Positions 1-12,224 are shown, counted from the stretch's first letter. The stretch: 64,000 nt of DNA from Uloborus plumipes (GCA_038373865.1 JAXGGA010001640.1:1-64000); one strand, 5' to 3'. Notes: a model not told the origin generated them from the letters alone. Translations and numbers: made by a program.

Positions 1-250
1 CGGCTTGTAGTGAGGGTTCTAAAGACTTTTCTGGAAGTTGAATAACATCATTTGATTTTCCAGTGTTAACGGATGTGCCATCACAACCGATAGCTTTTAT
101 GTTCATTATCAATAGAACTTTTTTTTCTCCATAAATCGTGAAACTGAAGCTACAATTTCTTTTCCTGGGCCATTTACTGGAGCACCATGTCCGAAATATT
201 TAGAGTCTGTTTCCTCAACCAAAAATATATGTTCTTCTGCAATCCTAAAG
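1..250 (-). pseudogene. transposon-derived protein fragment
   Basis: Read on the minus strand this stretch gives two short protein blocks: EEHIFLVEETDSKYFGHGAP and, after a stop, AIGCDGTSVNTG followed by a leucine/isoleucine-rich stretch. The CDGT-x-VNTG block resembles a domain I recall from repetitive, transposon-derived proteins of arthropod genomes; I cannot name the family with certainty. A stop between the blocks and the window edge show that it is a broken, partial copy. It lies in an intron of the GluCl gene, in opposite orientation. Confidence 0.5.
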
Positions 251-802
251 CAGCTATGCTAGCGAAGCTCTATTTCGTTTACCATCACGGGGGCCCCGAT
301 AGAACGCGGGCACTGTGTGACGAGGGGCTTAGATTTTGTTTATAGTTTATATTATTTTACTTTTTACTTCACATAAATCATAGATGAATACTAGTTTCAA
401 GTATTAATTCAGTTAGATTCCACATTCATAAACAAGTTTCTAACCAAGCCGCAGGGTCTTGTAAAATGCTAGTTTTGGTGAAAATTACGTCAGTTTAGAA
501 TAAATGTGGAAGATTTAAATGTTGTTTAATATACTTTTTTTCAAACCCAATTTTGTCCTCCGACTTTGCGGTGTACATTTTTCAACTTGAATTATTTTTA
601 ACATTTATTCTTAATTTTTAAAAAAATTAGAAAAAAAATCAAATTTTTGAAGAAATTCTCAAACTTCAGGCCTCGTGCGGAAGACCTAAACAATTTCTGA
701 TTAGACTGAAATTTTTTGTGGAATATGTGGGTAGGTAGGGGCAACTTTTTATCAACTTAGTAAATTGAATTTCGAAAAAAAGTTTTTTTCGATACACCCT
801 AG
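251..802. other. intron upstream of GluCl penultimate exon
   Basis: AT-rich non-coding DNA ending in a usable splice acceptor (CCCTAG, with AG at 801-802). I see no gene or RNA here. The preceding GluCl exons (ligand-binding domain, TM1 and TM2) lie outside the window. Confidence 0.5.
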
Positions 803-985
803 TGGACAGGGGTCTGCCTGACCTTCGTGTTCGGCGCACTACTCGAGTTCGCGCTCGTCAACTACGCTTCCCGCAGCGACGCGCACAAGAAGAGTGCCAA
901 AGAACAGCAGAAGAAGCAGTGGGAGCTGGAACATGCAGCTCTGGAGGCTGACCATCTAGAGGATGGAGCGACAACTTTTGCTATG
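803..985 (+). CDS. GluCl: glutamate-gated chloride channel subunit, penultimate coding exon (partial gene)
   Basis: This exon encodes 61 residues of a Cys-loop ligand-gated anion channel of the plasma membrane, of the inhibitory glutamate receptor type found in arthropods and nematodes. It starts WTGVCLTFVFGALLEFALVN, the bulk of transmembrane helix 3, and continues as the charged cytoplasmic loop (HKKSAKEQQKKQWELEH) to DGATTFAM. The TM3 block and the FAM ending match what I know of insect GluCl. Acceptor AG is at 801-802, donor GT at 986-987, and both boundaries are phase 0, which fits the exon at 4969 without a frameshift. The TM1/TM2 exons are off the left edge. GABA- or histamine-gated relatives are possible but the loop and TM4 favour GluCl. 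Confidence 0.9.
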
Positions 986-1065
986 GTAACTTCAACTCGT
1001 TTACTCTTCTACTTCTTACTCATTTCTAACAACTATGTGGCAAAAAATCAGTCCAAAACTCTGTA

Positions 1066-2059
1066 GGGTAAAGTGGGGTAATTATGAACAAATTTTTACA
1101 TTTTCATACGCCAACTGCTTTCTGAAGCACCATGTCCTACTTAAAAATCTGCACACCCATCAGGAACACTTATATCTATTCTTCTGATACACTGCGCGAC
1201 CGTTTTTTTTTTTTTTTGTCTTCTGCATGTTTTTTAAAATTCTTGTTCTTAATTACCCCAGCTGTTCATAATTACCCCATAATGCATGGGGTAAATATGA
1301 ACATGCACATTTTATCCTGGCTTTTCAGTGAATTCTTTGACTTCATCAGAAAAATGATATGCCACGAAGGGATTTCTGGCTTTCTTCCTAGATTTCAGTA
1401 GGAGTTCTGGTTTTCTTAGAGAAATGTTTGAATACCGCTTCATGAAACTAATGTGCCTGTCATTACCTGGTGTTCCATCTTTGAATCGGACATGAAACCC
1501 ATTGGCCAAGGCAAAGTCTTGAATAAGGCTTTTCAACCCTTCATTGTAGCAATGAAGCCCCATAAGAGTCTTAGCAATTAGACATTTTGTTAGATTTAGC
1601 TCCACATCAGTTGGGACGTCCGTTGAGCGACCTGCTCCCATTCTATTAATTTTGACTTTACCTTTATTCTGTAGTGCAAAACACTCAAAGAGGTGGCGTA
1701 GGTGCCCACTGCCTTTCTGTAGGTCATGTTCCCAATTAAAATATTATTCACAGCCCTTAATAAGTCTTAATTTGTGTACTGATGTGGTGGCGTCTTCTTC
1801 ACATAAGTGCGAAGCATTTGGACGTTAAAGCCCACAAACAGTTGCATATAAATCATTACAAAACGTCAATGGCTCAGTTAAATGATCAAAACAACTATTT
1901 GGATCATGAAAATTGGACATGAAGTTTATTGAACTACTCTGAAAAAAAATGTTCATAGTTACCCCAACCTAGAAAAATAGAGGGTGATTATGAACACTTT
2001 CCTGCAGGGCGCTAAAAATTAGAGACAGCGAAACACCCGTTGATTGCCCCACTTGACCC
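1066..2059. mobile_element. pogo/Tigger-like DNA transposon, decayed, about 1 kb
   Basis: The ends are inverted repeats, GGGTAAAGTGGGG at the left and CCCCACTTGACCC at the right (one mismatch), each flanked by TA, the usual Tc1/mariner/pogo target duplication. The word GGGGTAATTATGAAC from the left end recurs inside in both orientations (about 1254-1306 and 1948-1998), resembling iterated transposase-binding sites. It carries a transposase N-terminal fragment on the minus strand. It lies in the GluCl intron. Confidence 0.8.
1312..1641 (-). pseudogene. pogo/Tigger-like transposase N-terminal fragment
   Basis: A 109-codon open stretch contains a CENP-B-like helix-turn-helix pattern: an N-terminal block ending in DFALANGFHVRFKDGTPG, then FMKRYSNISLRKPELL, and RNPFVAYHFSDEVKEF. 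In pogo/Tigger transposases the segment around LRKPE joins the DNA-binding domain to the DDE domain. The catalytic domain is missing, so this copy cannot encode a working enzyme. Confidence 0.65.
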
Positions 2060-3750
2060 TACTACGAAATGAGACACTGCATAGAAGTACAAATACAATC
2101 ATTTAAAAAGAGCCATAAACACAGCAATCAGTTATTTCGAGGCTATTAAATGCAATCCTCTTCATCATTACATAAAAAAGAACGGTTCACAAAAATGGTC
2201 AAATGAATCTGTGCAGCCATTCTTTTTTATGCACTGATAAAGAGGCTTGCATTTGATGGCCTAGTAACAGCGGTTTTCTGAGTTTTTAACTCTTTTTACA
2301 TGTTTTTATTGATACTTTTGTACACGCTATCTCATTTTGCTCAATTATGTGGTTCACTGCAATGATACAGTGGCTTTGATAACAAATGAGACAATGATTA
2401 ATAAAATAAATTATGGGGTGTAATTGGAAATATTAAAGCATTGAGTCAAACGCGTGCTTAATTTAAACCCGATTTAGGGTGTCATTGAATTTTGTTTTCG
2501 AAACCTAAATGATGTATATCATAACCTAATAGGACTACGAGTACTATATATTCTCTTAAAACAGAAGTTTTAATATTTCGCTCTTTTTTTTCTTTTCTTT
2601 TTTTTTTTTTTTACCACCAACACATCATTGCTTCCAGGCTGTTGTCGGCAGAAGAGATTTCTGGTGGTGTGTTACATGCATGATTAAATCGCGTAATAAA
2701 ATCAGAACAAAAATAGTTTTAGTTTTGTTAAAATTATAAATGTTAATGAATCTGTAATAAGTACAATTTTAGTTATTAAAAAATATAAGAAATTATTTTG
2801 ATAATGCTAGAATTAAATTGAGACAAAGTTTTTAGAAAAAAATGTGTAATCATACATTAAAACGCAAGTACTTGTTTGTTGGGGCACACATGTATCATCA
2901 AACAGTAAAAGGGGTACGTGGGATGAAAAGAGTTGAGAGGCCCTGAAATACAGTGAGTCTTCAGATAATTTTTAACAAGAAAGTGAAGGAGGAAAATTTT
3001 TACTGAAATTATTTTACCCTTTTATACGGGGTTACATTCAGAGAAGCATATCTTTCCTTTTAACACTCAATGATTTGTTTGTTCATCAATATTGTTTCTT
3101 ATAAAAACAACTAAATTGTACAAAAAACTCCCAAGCCTGGGAAAATCAATTTCTATCTTACAAAACTAAGATTTATCTGGCTTATGTTGGATTTCAAGTA
3201 AAATTCAATTATTTACGGTACGAAAAAATGAAAGAAGAATGAAATTGCCATTTAAGAACTCACATTATCTAAAAAAGGAGCTAAGTATCAATTTTTAATT
3301 TGCTATATCTTTGGCTTCAATCTATTGTAATAACAAGAACAAAACCGTCACTGATATAGTTGACATTTTGAAAAAGTTAGACATGATGTTATGTCACTCA
3401 AAGCGTAGACAAAATAGACACTTTAGACCATGAGTTTTTCATCAGAAAAATGACCATTCAGTTTTACAAGTATCAAAAAGCGATATTTTCATATTTTTTT
3501 AGTTTTAATGTGTTTCTTGTTTTCTAATAAAATTGATTGTTGGACATTATATCATTTTTTATTTAAAATGCATCCTAATTTGATAGTAGTACTTTGACGA
3601 GAGAATAAAAAAACTTTTAAATTGATTTTCCTAAATGACACTTTTATGCGTATGAGTTTATGTGTGTTTATATGATATTTGCATACCTAAAGACTTGTTT
3701 CTATTATAAACGCAGCATTAAAAATTTCTTTTAGCATCATTATGGCATAT
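2060..3750. other. GluCl intron, no recognisable feature
   Basis: AT-rich DNA with homopolymer runs (for example T-rich 2585-2612). No convincing exon, RNA gene or element ends seen. Confidence 0.5.
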
Positions 3751-3754
3751 TTAA

Positions 3755-4850
3755 TCACAATGGGAAATAAATAAGCATTTTAGACTTAATTTGGCAGAAT
3801 TTTTGATTTATTCATATGCTTTTTGAAAACCTGTTTCGAACCATCTGCAATGAATAGTTGAGATGGTTCGAAACAGGATGGTTCGAAACATCGCGCATTT
3901 TTCGCGATTCCGCGAAAAGTGCGCGCGATTTTTTTTCACACACGTGAAGCGTATATATTTCCTTTAAAAGAGGAAATTTTAAAAGGTAATGAACTATATT
4001 TCCTACCTACAAAATCCCACACCCTGTGTGTGATTTTATAACTAAAAATTTCGTTCATTACCCTCTAAAATTTCTATTTTGTAATGAAAAACGTGAGCGT
4101 CACGTTTAAGACACGATGATGGCTTTTTTATGGAATGTCCTTATTAACAATGCGTGGTTTACTTACATTTTCCGTCAACTACTTCTGTCAAAGCCAAAAG
4201 CATCGCCAAGGGAACATTAAAGTCATAAATATCTCCCTAAAATGACATCCAAAGTTATATCATCATGGTTAAAGTTTGGATATTCCATCATTAGAGATCT
4301 ATCCTGCATTTGACGTGCATTAAATAAGCATTTTAGACATAATTTGGTAGTAATGTGCATTTATTCACACGCTTTTTTAAAACTCGTTTCCAACCATCTG
4401 TAATGAATAGTGCATGGTTTACTTACGTATTATTCCGTCGACTACTCTGCCGTGCTAAGCACAAAAGTGGTATCTGCAGTCGAGCTCAAACTGAGAAAAA
4501 ACTCTTAAAGTTAAAGTTTTGGGAATCCATGTATTCGATTTGGATAATACTTTTTCAAAAACTTTAAAAAAATGTTTAATGTTTCCAAATGACCATAAAA
4601 CTTTGTATGTGGGTAAAATACATCACAAAGAACCACCTGGTAGCGATAACTCAATTTTGTTGAAAAGTACGGATACGACTTTTGTGCTTAGCACGGCAGT
4701 AGCTTTTGTCTAAGCCAATACTATGGATAAGGGAATACTAGGATCATAAATCTCTCTCAAAAATATCATACAAAATGTTACAAACAAGATTAAAGCTCAG
4801 CAATTCCATAATTACAGATCCATCGTGCACTTGCCGATAAATTTGGTTTT
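3755..4850. repeat. diverged direct duplication inside the GluCl intron
   Basis: Two neighbouring segments of roughly 500 bp resemble each other in the same order. ATTTTAGACTTAATTTGGCAG near 3778 matches ATTTTAGACATAATTTGGTAG near 4330; the block with CCATCTGCAATGAATAG (near 3841) matches CCATCTGTAATGAATAG (near 4394). The stretch with catcgccaagggaa...aaagtcataaatatctcc (near 4200) matches a stretch near 4725. A MITE at 4445-4699 interrupts the second copy. The age is unknown; divergence is substantial. Confidence 0.5.
4445..4699. mobile_element. TA-flanked MITE (CTGCCGTGCTAAGC family)
   Basis: The left end CTGCCGTGCTAAGCACAAAA and right end TTTTGTGCTTAGCACGGCAG are inverted repeats, continuing with GT[G/C]GTATC, and TA lies outside each. 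The length (255 bp) and lack of coding capacity fit a non-autonomous Tc1/mariner-type MITE. It sits in the second copy of the intronic duplication. Fragments of the same family appear near 38.95 and 40.69 kb. Confidence 0.75.
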
Positions 4851-4968
4851 GCGGAAGAATTTGACGGTTAATTTAAAATGGGAATGATTGTCTGCTGTTT
4901 TACTTGAGTGCTGTGTCATGTTCATTGTTTCAAAATGACTGATGTGTCTAAAGTGTTGTTGTTCCCAG

Positions 4969-5196
4969 AAGCCCTTGGTGCACCATCACGGTGATCTGCA
5001 CGCCGAGAAGATGCGCCAGTGCGAAGTGCACATGAAAAGTCCGAAAGTGAACCTGTGCAGACGATGGATGAACAGATTCCCCTCCCGCTCCAAGCGTATC
5101 GACGTCATCTCGCGCATCTTCTTCCCCCTCATGTTCGCCCTCTTCAATCTCGTCTACTGGACCACCTACCTCTTCAGAGAGGACAGAGATGAGTAA
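4969..5196 (+). CDS. GluCl: glutamate-gated chloride channel subunit, terminal coding exon
   Basis: This last coding exon encodes 75 residues and a TAA stop. It begins KPLVHHHGD, continues through the loop segment [12 protein letters not shown], and ends with [29 protein letters not shown] and an acidic tail REDRDE. The RIDVISRI block followed by the FALFNLVYW helix is TM4 of GluCl-type subunits. The acceptor is TTGTTCCCAG at 4959-4968 and the phase matches the exon ending at 985. Relative to the insect sequence I know, the loop is a little different and F replaces T before FPL, ordinary lineage variation. The 3' UTR follows directly. Confidence 0.92.
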   Translation, partial: KPLVHHHGDLHAEKMRQCEVHMKSPKVNLCRRWMNRFPSRSKRIDVISRIFFPLMFALFNLVYWTTYLFREDRDE

Positions 5197-5754
5197 AAGC
5201 GTTCTAAGAAACAAGAAAACACGCAAATCCCAAAGCAGCTGAAAAGTCAAGCGAACGAAATCTTGAATTCATGTGAAAAACCCCGCCCCCCACAACAAGA
5301 AAACGCTTTGTCCCTCCCAGTTGCCTCCCTCGCCATCTGTACGTCTTGTCATTTCAAGAATATATCTATATACACAAACACATATATATGCGTATACATT
5401 CATACCTACACGTCAGCTTATTCAGATCATAATTTCTTGAAGAAATATAGTGTGAGATTAAGCATCGCATGAATAGTGCATTACACATGCATGAATCGTT
5501 CTGTACATTTATGTACACTTTGGCATTTTTTAAAATATCGATATACGTAAAATGAACAACTTGGGTATCGCATTTTTCTGTTAGGAGAAAGCTTGAGAGT
5601 TTCTACGTTTCTTAGCTTACGACTACACAGTATTATTTAAGGGCTGGATATACCGGTATTTCAATTTTACGTGTATCTGTTTGGTATTGGTTCGATGACA
5701 ATGAGCTTTCCCTTTATAGAAAGGTACGCATAATTAATGTAAACTACTCGTATG
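5197..5754 (+). other. likely GluCl 3' UTR
   Basis: No coding signal. It begins comparatively GC-rich just after the stop and becomes AT-rich. Its extent depends on the poly(A) site chosen. Confidence 0.4.
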
Positions 5755-5760
5755 AATAAA
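5755..5760 (+). terminator. candidate polyadenylation signal for GluCl
   Basis: AATAAA lies about 560 bases after the GluCl stop codon and is followed by T-rich sequence. It is a plausible signal by position only; other sites further on cannot be excluded. Confidence 0.35.
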
Positions 5761-6273
5761 ATTAACTTTTTTTGAGATGAAAAATGAGTTAGAGCGATCA
5801 TGGGTTTTTCATATGAAGAATCAAGTGCGTAAACCTCCTATAGAAGAGTGGCAAGAATGTTCCAGATTTTAACAATCTCGCTAACAGTGCAAGAAAAAGT
5901 CTAGCTATGCTGGTTTGATTGCGGAATACATTTCAGTATTGCTCAGATATCGAAGGACACGTGAAGGCGTGTTGGTTAACTTTCAAAGTTATAATTTGAC
6001 TTGGGAATTCATCAGGTAGAACGATAATCATTTTTAAAAAAATGTTTCTTGAGGAACGAAATCATACGAATATAGTTGACAAAAAAGTATATTTTTATAT
6101 ATATATTAATAAATAATAACTTCTAATCGACAATATTAATACTTCCATCGGTTTATTCTAAAGTTTCCTTTAAATTCAGGCTGGAATAGTTTGTTCATAG
6201 ACGTCAATAAAAGTTTAATACTGACAAAAATATTGTACTTGCTGAATTCTATAAAACTCTGTTAAAATGAGTA

Positions 6274-6802
6274 CAGTCGAACTCGTTTATAACAAGCTCG
6301 GATATAACGAGAACTCGGATTTAACGAGGGAAACGATAATATTTGGTTGGATCAATGTTAAGTCTAAGGAACAGAATTCGTTTTTGACGAGCAAGACCCG
6401 GTTTTAAAGAGCAATTTTTTCCTTCTCGCAGTCTTTTTTTCTCATCTTTCTAGTCTTATTCCTGACTTATCATCGTTTTTTTAACCCTGCAAATCAATAC
6501 TTTTGTATGAAAAATTCCCCCAGCATTCCAGTGTCAATAGGGAGAGTTCACAAATCCGGTATAACAGGTGGGGCTAATTGTTTAAAGAGAAATCATTAAA
6601 TAAAGAACAGCATTTACTTAAATTAATTGATGTTATTAAAGTAAGTATCAATTAAATTATAAGTAAACTCAATTATTTCACCTCCCGAGCCCCACCCCTT
6701 CTGGTTGCACGCCGGCCGTACGGACCTGTTTATTACGAGCACTCGGATTTAACGAGCAACATGTTACGGTCCCGACGTGCTCGTTATAAGCGAGTTCGAC
6801 TG
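6274..6802. mobile_element. TA-flanked MITE (CAGTCGAACTCG family)
   Basis: The left end CAGTCGAACTCGTTTATAAC is an inverted match of the right end GTTATAAGCGAGTTCGACTG, with TA on both sides. The 529-bp interior is non-coding and repeats the words TTTAACGAG and ACTCGGAT in the subterminal regions. The structure matches pogo-derived MITEs. Confidence 0.8.
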
Positions 6803-7469
6803 TATTTCCAAACCTTTCAGATCAAGTTCCGTAGAAAACTGATGTTTTCGAAAAATACCATGAAAATATTTTTCTTTAAAAAGAACAATAAAAATTTAAT
6901 CTCATTCTGTGAAACTATCTCAATTGCAACGATATTCATGTCATTTCATTCTAGAGTGTGTAAATTACGGACAGAAATATTGATGGTATCATTGGTGTAG
7001 AAATTTTAAGAAAAAAAAAAGGTGATTGTTGTAGACAATATCAAACTGAGTGCCAATTTTGTCATTGTCGCGCCGCGCTCCCTATCTTAATGTGTATAGT
7101 CTCTGTTTTTGGTAGTAAGTTTCGTCTTTGCCGGACGAATGCGTAGATTCGAGAATTTTAGAAACTTGTAGAAGGATTGAGTGGTTTTTGTATATTTGTC
7201 AAATCGTTCATCTGAAATTCCCTGACGTTCCTTCGTATAGAGTCGCAAAAATGAGGTTCAGCTAAAAGAAGGTGCATCTGACACCCGAATTCGTATGACT
7301 GGGGACTAGTATTATAACACTCTGGCAACTGAAAGTAAGAATTTTTGTTAGATATTCACTTAAAGTTTGACATTCTTAGTTTCCGCTTAATGTTTTAGTA
7401 CCACTTCATATTAAAAAATATATATTCCAAGACGTATGCTTCGTTATGTTTTCTATTACGTCGAACCTA
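6803..7469. other. intergenic, no recognisable feature
   Basis: AT-rich DNA between two transposons. The open reading frame at 6761-7000 starts inside the MITE and has a low-complexity product, so it is not called. Confidence 0.5.
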
Positions 7470-8687
7470 CACTGAAGTGACAAAAGTCATGGGATACCTC
7501 TTAATATCGTGTCGGCCCTCCTTTTGCCCGGCGAAGTGCAACAACTCGACGTGGCATGGACTCAACAAGTCGTTGGAAGTCTTCTGCAGGAATATTGAGC
7601 CATACTGTCTCGATAGACGTCCATAATTGTGAAAGCGTTGATGGGGCAGGATTTTGGGCACGAACAGACCTCTCGATGGTGTCCCATAAATGCTCAATGG
7701 GATTCATGTCGGGCGATCTAGGTGGCCAAATCATTCGTTGGAATTGTCCAGAATTTTCTTCAAACCAATTGCGAACAGTTGTGGCCCGGTGACATGGCGC
7801 ATTGTCATCCATAAAAATCCCATCGTTGTTTGGGTACATGAAGTCCATGAATGGCTGCAAGTGATCTCCAAGTAGCTGCACATAAGCATTTCCAGTCAAT
7901 GTTCGGTCCAGTCGCACTAGAGGACCAAGTCCATGCCATGAAAAAACAGCCCACACCATTACGGAGCCACCACCAGCTTGAACAGTGCCTTGCTGACAGT
8001 TTGGGTCCATGGCTTCGTGGGGTCTGCGCCACACTCGAACCCTACCATCGGCTCTTACCAGCTGAAATCGTGACTCATCGGACCAGGCCACGGTTTTCCA
8101 TTCATCTAGGGACCAACCGATATGCTCACGTGCCCACGAGAGCCACTGCAAGCGATGTCGTTCTGTCAGTAAAGGCACTCGAGTCGGTCTTCTGCTGGAA
8201 TAGCCCAAGAAATCCAAATTTCTCCGCACGGTTCTAGCAGACACGTCCATTGTACGTCCCACATTGATTTCTACGGTGATTTGACGCAGTGTTGCTTGTC
8301 TGTTAGAATTTACGACTCTTTGCAGACGTCGCCGGTCTCGATCTTTAAGTGCAGGCGGTCGACCACTGCGCTGTCCATGGTGGGATGTTATGCCTGAAAT
8401 TTCATACTCTCGGCACACTCTTGACACAGTGGATCTGGGAATGTTGAATTCTCTAACGATTTCCGAAATGGCATGACCCATGCGTCTAGCTCCAACTAAC
8501 ATTCCGCGTTCAAAGTCTGTTAATTCACGTCGTGCGGTCATCATCACGTTAAAACCTCTTCACATGAATAACTTGAACAGAAATGAAAGCTCTGTAAAAG
8601 CACTGCGCATTTATACCTGTTCTATGCGATGCTACTGCCATCTGAAAATTTGCATATTGCTATCCCATGACTTTTGTCACTTCAGTG
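7470..8687 (-). mobile_element. complete Tc1/mariner transposon, copy 1 (1218 bp)
   Basis: Perfect 27-bp terminal inverted repeats beginning CACTGAAGTGACAAAAGTC are flanked by TA at 7468-7469 and 8688-8689. An uninterrupted transposase gene fills most of the element on the minus strand. Copy 2 at 28778-29995 has exactly the same length, and I count only five base differences. That indicates recent movement of this family. Confidence 0.95.
7501..8547 (-). CDS. Tc1-family transposase, intact, copy 1
   Basis: The 348-residue product is full length for Tc1 transposases, which cut and paste their own element at TA sites. Residues about 7-55 form a first helix-turn-helix (FERGMLVGARRMGHAISEI, then RSTVSRVCREYE). 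A GRPP motif follows at 62-65, then a second helix-turn-helix to about 115. The DDE catalytic domain has D157 in WSDESRF, D248 in MDDNAPCHRA and E285 in PDMNPIEHLW. The D248-E285 interval is 36 residues, which differs from the classical Tc1 DD34E and fits the DD36E (Incomer) group described in animals. No stop or frameshift is present. Compared with copy 2 it has W135 rather than R and V315 rather than A. The start was taken as the first ATG of MMMTARRELT; either neighbouring methionine could serve. Confidence 0.93.
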   Translation of the reverse strand: MMMTARRELTDFERGMLVGARRMGHAISEIVREFNIPRSTVSRVCREYEISGITSHHGQRSGRPPALKDRDRRRLQRVVNSNRQATLRQITVEINVGRTMDVSARTVRRNLDFLGYSSRRPTRVPLLTERHRLQWLSWAREHIGWSLDEWKTVAWSDESRFQLVRADGRVRVWRRPHEAMDPNCQQGTVQAGGGSVMVWAVFSWHGLGPLVRLDRTLTGNAYVQLLGDHLQPFMDFMYPNNDGIFMDDNAPCHRATTVRNWFEENSGQFQRMIWPPRSPDMNPIEHLWDTIERSVRAQNPAPSTLSQLWTSIETVWLNIPAEDFQRLVESMPRRVVALRRAKGGPTRY

Positions 8688-8689
8688 TA

Positions 8690-10924
8690 TTTTTACCCAT
8701 AAAAAGGATAATGAAAAACTGTAGGACAAGCATTGGACTTGATAATATTGAAATGCTAATATGAAATATAGAATTAAAATTAAAATGCTTATGATTGTAA
8801 CTATTTTCATGCATAATTATTGAAAAAGCAATGTATTGCACACTTATTTACATGTTTTACATGTTTACATGTTATTTACATGTTTTTGTACGACATTGTA
8901 TTGCATTATTATTATTGGTACTAATTTTTTAACGTACATGTTTTGTTTAATCATATTAATTTATATTCATCTATAGACATTTTTAAAGCAATATTTTGCA
9001 AGTTTTCATGCCACTAAGTAGGTACACATTTCATTTCTCAATTCTTTATATAAAAACTCGAATAAGAGCTTAACGTGGTAATTAAGCGCAATTTGTGCAA
9101 ATTCTTAATATTTAACTTACTAAAAATATCAAGAATTATTTTTATATTTGTTGAAATTACTATTTTACTGTATAATAATTAGCTCAATATGTAACTCTTT
9201 TTAACCACTGGTAGTGTACGTAATCCAAAAGAAATTTGAGAGATTTTCAATGTTTATTTAATTTGATTTAGCTTTTAAGAAAACATATTGTCTTATAATC
9301 GTCTCCAGTCATAAAGGCAGCCGCATCATAATTTCAGCGCTAAGCGTATTAAAGGCGCTTTGATATTTGCACACACACACACACAAAAAAAAAAAGAAGT
9401 TGTGAAAACTCATCCAGCTGTAGAATTTATCTGAAAGGCAGTAAACTAGCATTAGAGTCCTCATACATGCTAAACTTGTTAGCCCTGCAATAGAAGCATG
9501 TTATCAAAACTACTTGAGGCCAAGTTTTACTGTACATTTTAATAACTCCTTGAAGCTCTTAAAAATTGTTTTGATACTAAGAATGCCATTAAAGTTTTGG
9601 TATCACTATTCAAATGGCAATTTTAAAAGTTTTTTCCTTCTTTTAGTAAAATCTCAGTTGCAGTTTTTACAACGGTGAAAAGTAGCAAATTCGTTACATG
9701 CTTTTTGATTTTGACACATGATATCATTAAAATGATTGAATAATGTGCATAGCATTGTTTATTTTTAAGAGTTTTTATTAAGGAGAACATCAGGTTACGT
9801 TGAAAAAGAACTGCAATTGAGATTTACATTTTTTCCTTGCGTTGGTCACCACTGATAAAGAATAAGTTTCGTATGAACAAACTATTAATTTGACATAAAC
9901 AAGCAATAAAATTTAAGTTCTTAGTGGAATAAAATAGCTTTTTGCCAATTGATTGCCTATCTCGTACTTATTTACATGTTTTTGTACGACTGGAACAAGA
10001 TATTCGCTGAAAAATAAGACAAAAAAATATTCTCTTCATAACGTTTCCAAAGAAGATCGGTGTAAATATCATGCATTTAATTTTGATGCGCACAATTTAT
10101 TACAAAAAAGTTTATTTTCATCGTTAGTAACTGTTATTTACGTGCCAAAGCTCTTAAAATATTGTATTACGAATCATACAAATTAACTTTTAAATTAACA
10201 AAATAACGCATTAAAAAAGAGTGATTATTTTATATTGCTACAAACTTCAGATTCACCTTCAGTACATTAATTACTATTCCGACCAAATTTCATTAATGAA
10301 AATGACACAAAAATATAAAAATATTGGTGTTTAACTAATCACGCTTTACAAACACCCTATACATTGTTTGAATTTTGTGGCGTTACATCTCAGTTAGCTT
10401 CTTCAGGGCTCAGTATCTAAGTTCATCGAAGAACACGGAATCCAACTTGAACATTAATTTATGAATGTAAGAAAAATGAAAGAATGTGTAATTTAGGCTA
10501 GTCAGCTTAAAGGATAAATGAGCTTAATAATATATTAAAAATAATATTGTATTAATGAGATTAGAATGACTAAGGACTGGAAGATCGGGACTGCAAATTA
10601 AAGTTACTTTAGCTACACTTTCTCTACGGAAAGCGGGTACAAAAGAGAATGCTTTGTTCTTTTTCAGTGATGCACCATCATTTTAGGAGTTTATTACTTG
10701 TAAGACGAATATGGAGTATATTTTCTGCACATTTTATCTATTTAACGTTTTACTTATACTGTCCGATACTGCTATCGCTTAATAAACAACTGACTTTTAC
10801 TAAAGGATGAAATATTTATATTGATATTAGTTATATATCTTTAAAAATGAAATCCTTGACACCGAAGATAGGGCTTTCCTGCGAAATATTAATTCAGTTT
10901 GATTTTTTTTTCTTTTTTGTTAAA
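8690..10924. other. AT-rich stretch without recognisable genes
   Basis: Contains a short CA repeat followed by an A-run at about 9370-9395 and many T/A runs. The phrase TTTACATGTTTTTGTACGAC near 8877 recurs near 9971, suggesting a small unclassified dispersed repeat. No exon or element ends supported. Confidence 0.45.
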
Positions 10925-10926
10925 TA

Positions 10927-12222
10927 CCGTAAAATGGGGTGAATCGGAACACTTTTCAGCTTTGATTGTAAAAAAAGTAGTTAAAAGATTTTTTTTTAAT
11001 TTGATTTTTTGGGTAAAAACTTCGGTCTTGCTTTACTTTTGATATTCCAAGCGAAGACAAAGCATTTTGAAAAATTATTATTAAAATATATAGGAAATTA
11101 TGGGTGTTTCGAATCACCCCGCTGATAGGGGTCAATCGGAACACTTGTTAAAATTTTTATTTTTTTCAATTTAACCTGTAATAGGTCTCACAAACATGAG
11201 TAATATTGATGGGGGAGAATAAGAACAGATAATTACTGTCACATAAATGTATAATTTCAATACCAGTAAACGTTTATAATTTGTCAAAATTCAAAATAAT
11301 TTTGAACTTATGAAAAATGAAAAGTAATCTTAAGAAATGCTTTTGAATTGAAATACCACGATTTAACATGAATGGAAGTCACTCATGTCGTCCACAAATA
11401 TGTACTTGTCCTTAAAACTAGCAATTTTGACTTGGCTTAAGTTTTTTCATAACATCTCCTGGGATGAACTCTGCCTTTTCTTTAGTTTCTTAAAAACCCT
11501 GGGTTTCGGGGATTGTTCTGTAAGATTTTCCTACTTATTCATCACTGTCTGTGTGCGTGCTGGACGTTTACCACGTACAGTCTATGTGACTTTCCCCCTT
11601 GCATTTTAAGTAAAAAAAAGTCTCCTGGAGAAAAAATCTTTTGAAATCTGCAACTGTTTGTCATTCTAAGATCTAGTTGCTCACGAGAAGAGATAAACAG
11701 TAATAAAACCTTGTCCTTATCTTGATTAGAAGAATTGGGGTTAGAATCTTGATTTTTCAAACAGTTTCCTTCAAATAAGTTTGAATTGGAACAACAGAAC
11801 TAAGTGTTCCGATTCACCCCGCATTTTTTTTTTCTATGCCATTTTTCAGAATTCTTCATTTTTATGACACAATTTATAAAAAATGTAAATTCTAATGCGG
11901 TATTCTGTTATTCAGATACATGTATAATTGAAACATACCACTCTTAGTTTTTAAATATAAGAAGGTTTGATCTTGCATATGAAGTTTTGCAGTCTATGGA
12001 AATGTGATGTTTTCTAGCGTTCCACGTGCAGCCCTCCTTAGAAGCCAATAGCGTTGCCAGATTGACAAAAGTAATTTTTTCCTACTCCCTATGATCTTAC
12101 CTTACTAAGAAAAAAATTCATGGTGAAAAATACCCAATAGTTTATTTATGAAGAATTTCGTTGTACGGTCGGGAAGTTTTGTTCCGATTGACCCCGCTGT
12201 TCCTATACACCCCATTTTACGG
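10927..12222. mobile_element. TA-flanked pogo-like transposon, decayed (1.3 kb)
   Basis: The left end CCGTAAAATGGGGTG and right end CACCCCATTTTACGG are perfect inverted repeats bounded by TA at 10925-10926 and 12223-12224. The word GGGGTGAATCGGAACAC, next to the left end, recurs in direct and inverted form near 11112-11145, 11807-11822 and 12180-12196. Short minus-strand open stretches inside have no recognisable catalytic motif. Confidence 0.8.
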
Positions 12223-12224
12223 TA

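Noticed and set aside
6241..7000. Host exon from the 79-codon frame at 6761
   Set aside because: Starts inside a MITE end and becomes Lys/Asn/Phe-rich; no splice signals.
7851..8237. Plus-strand 128-codon frame over the Tc1 transposase (and its twin at 29159)
   Set aside because: Antisense shadow of the real transposase gene on the minus strand.
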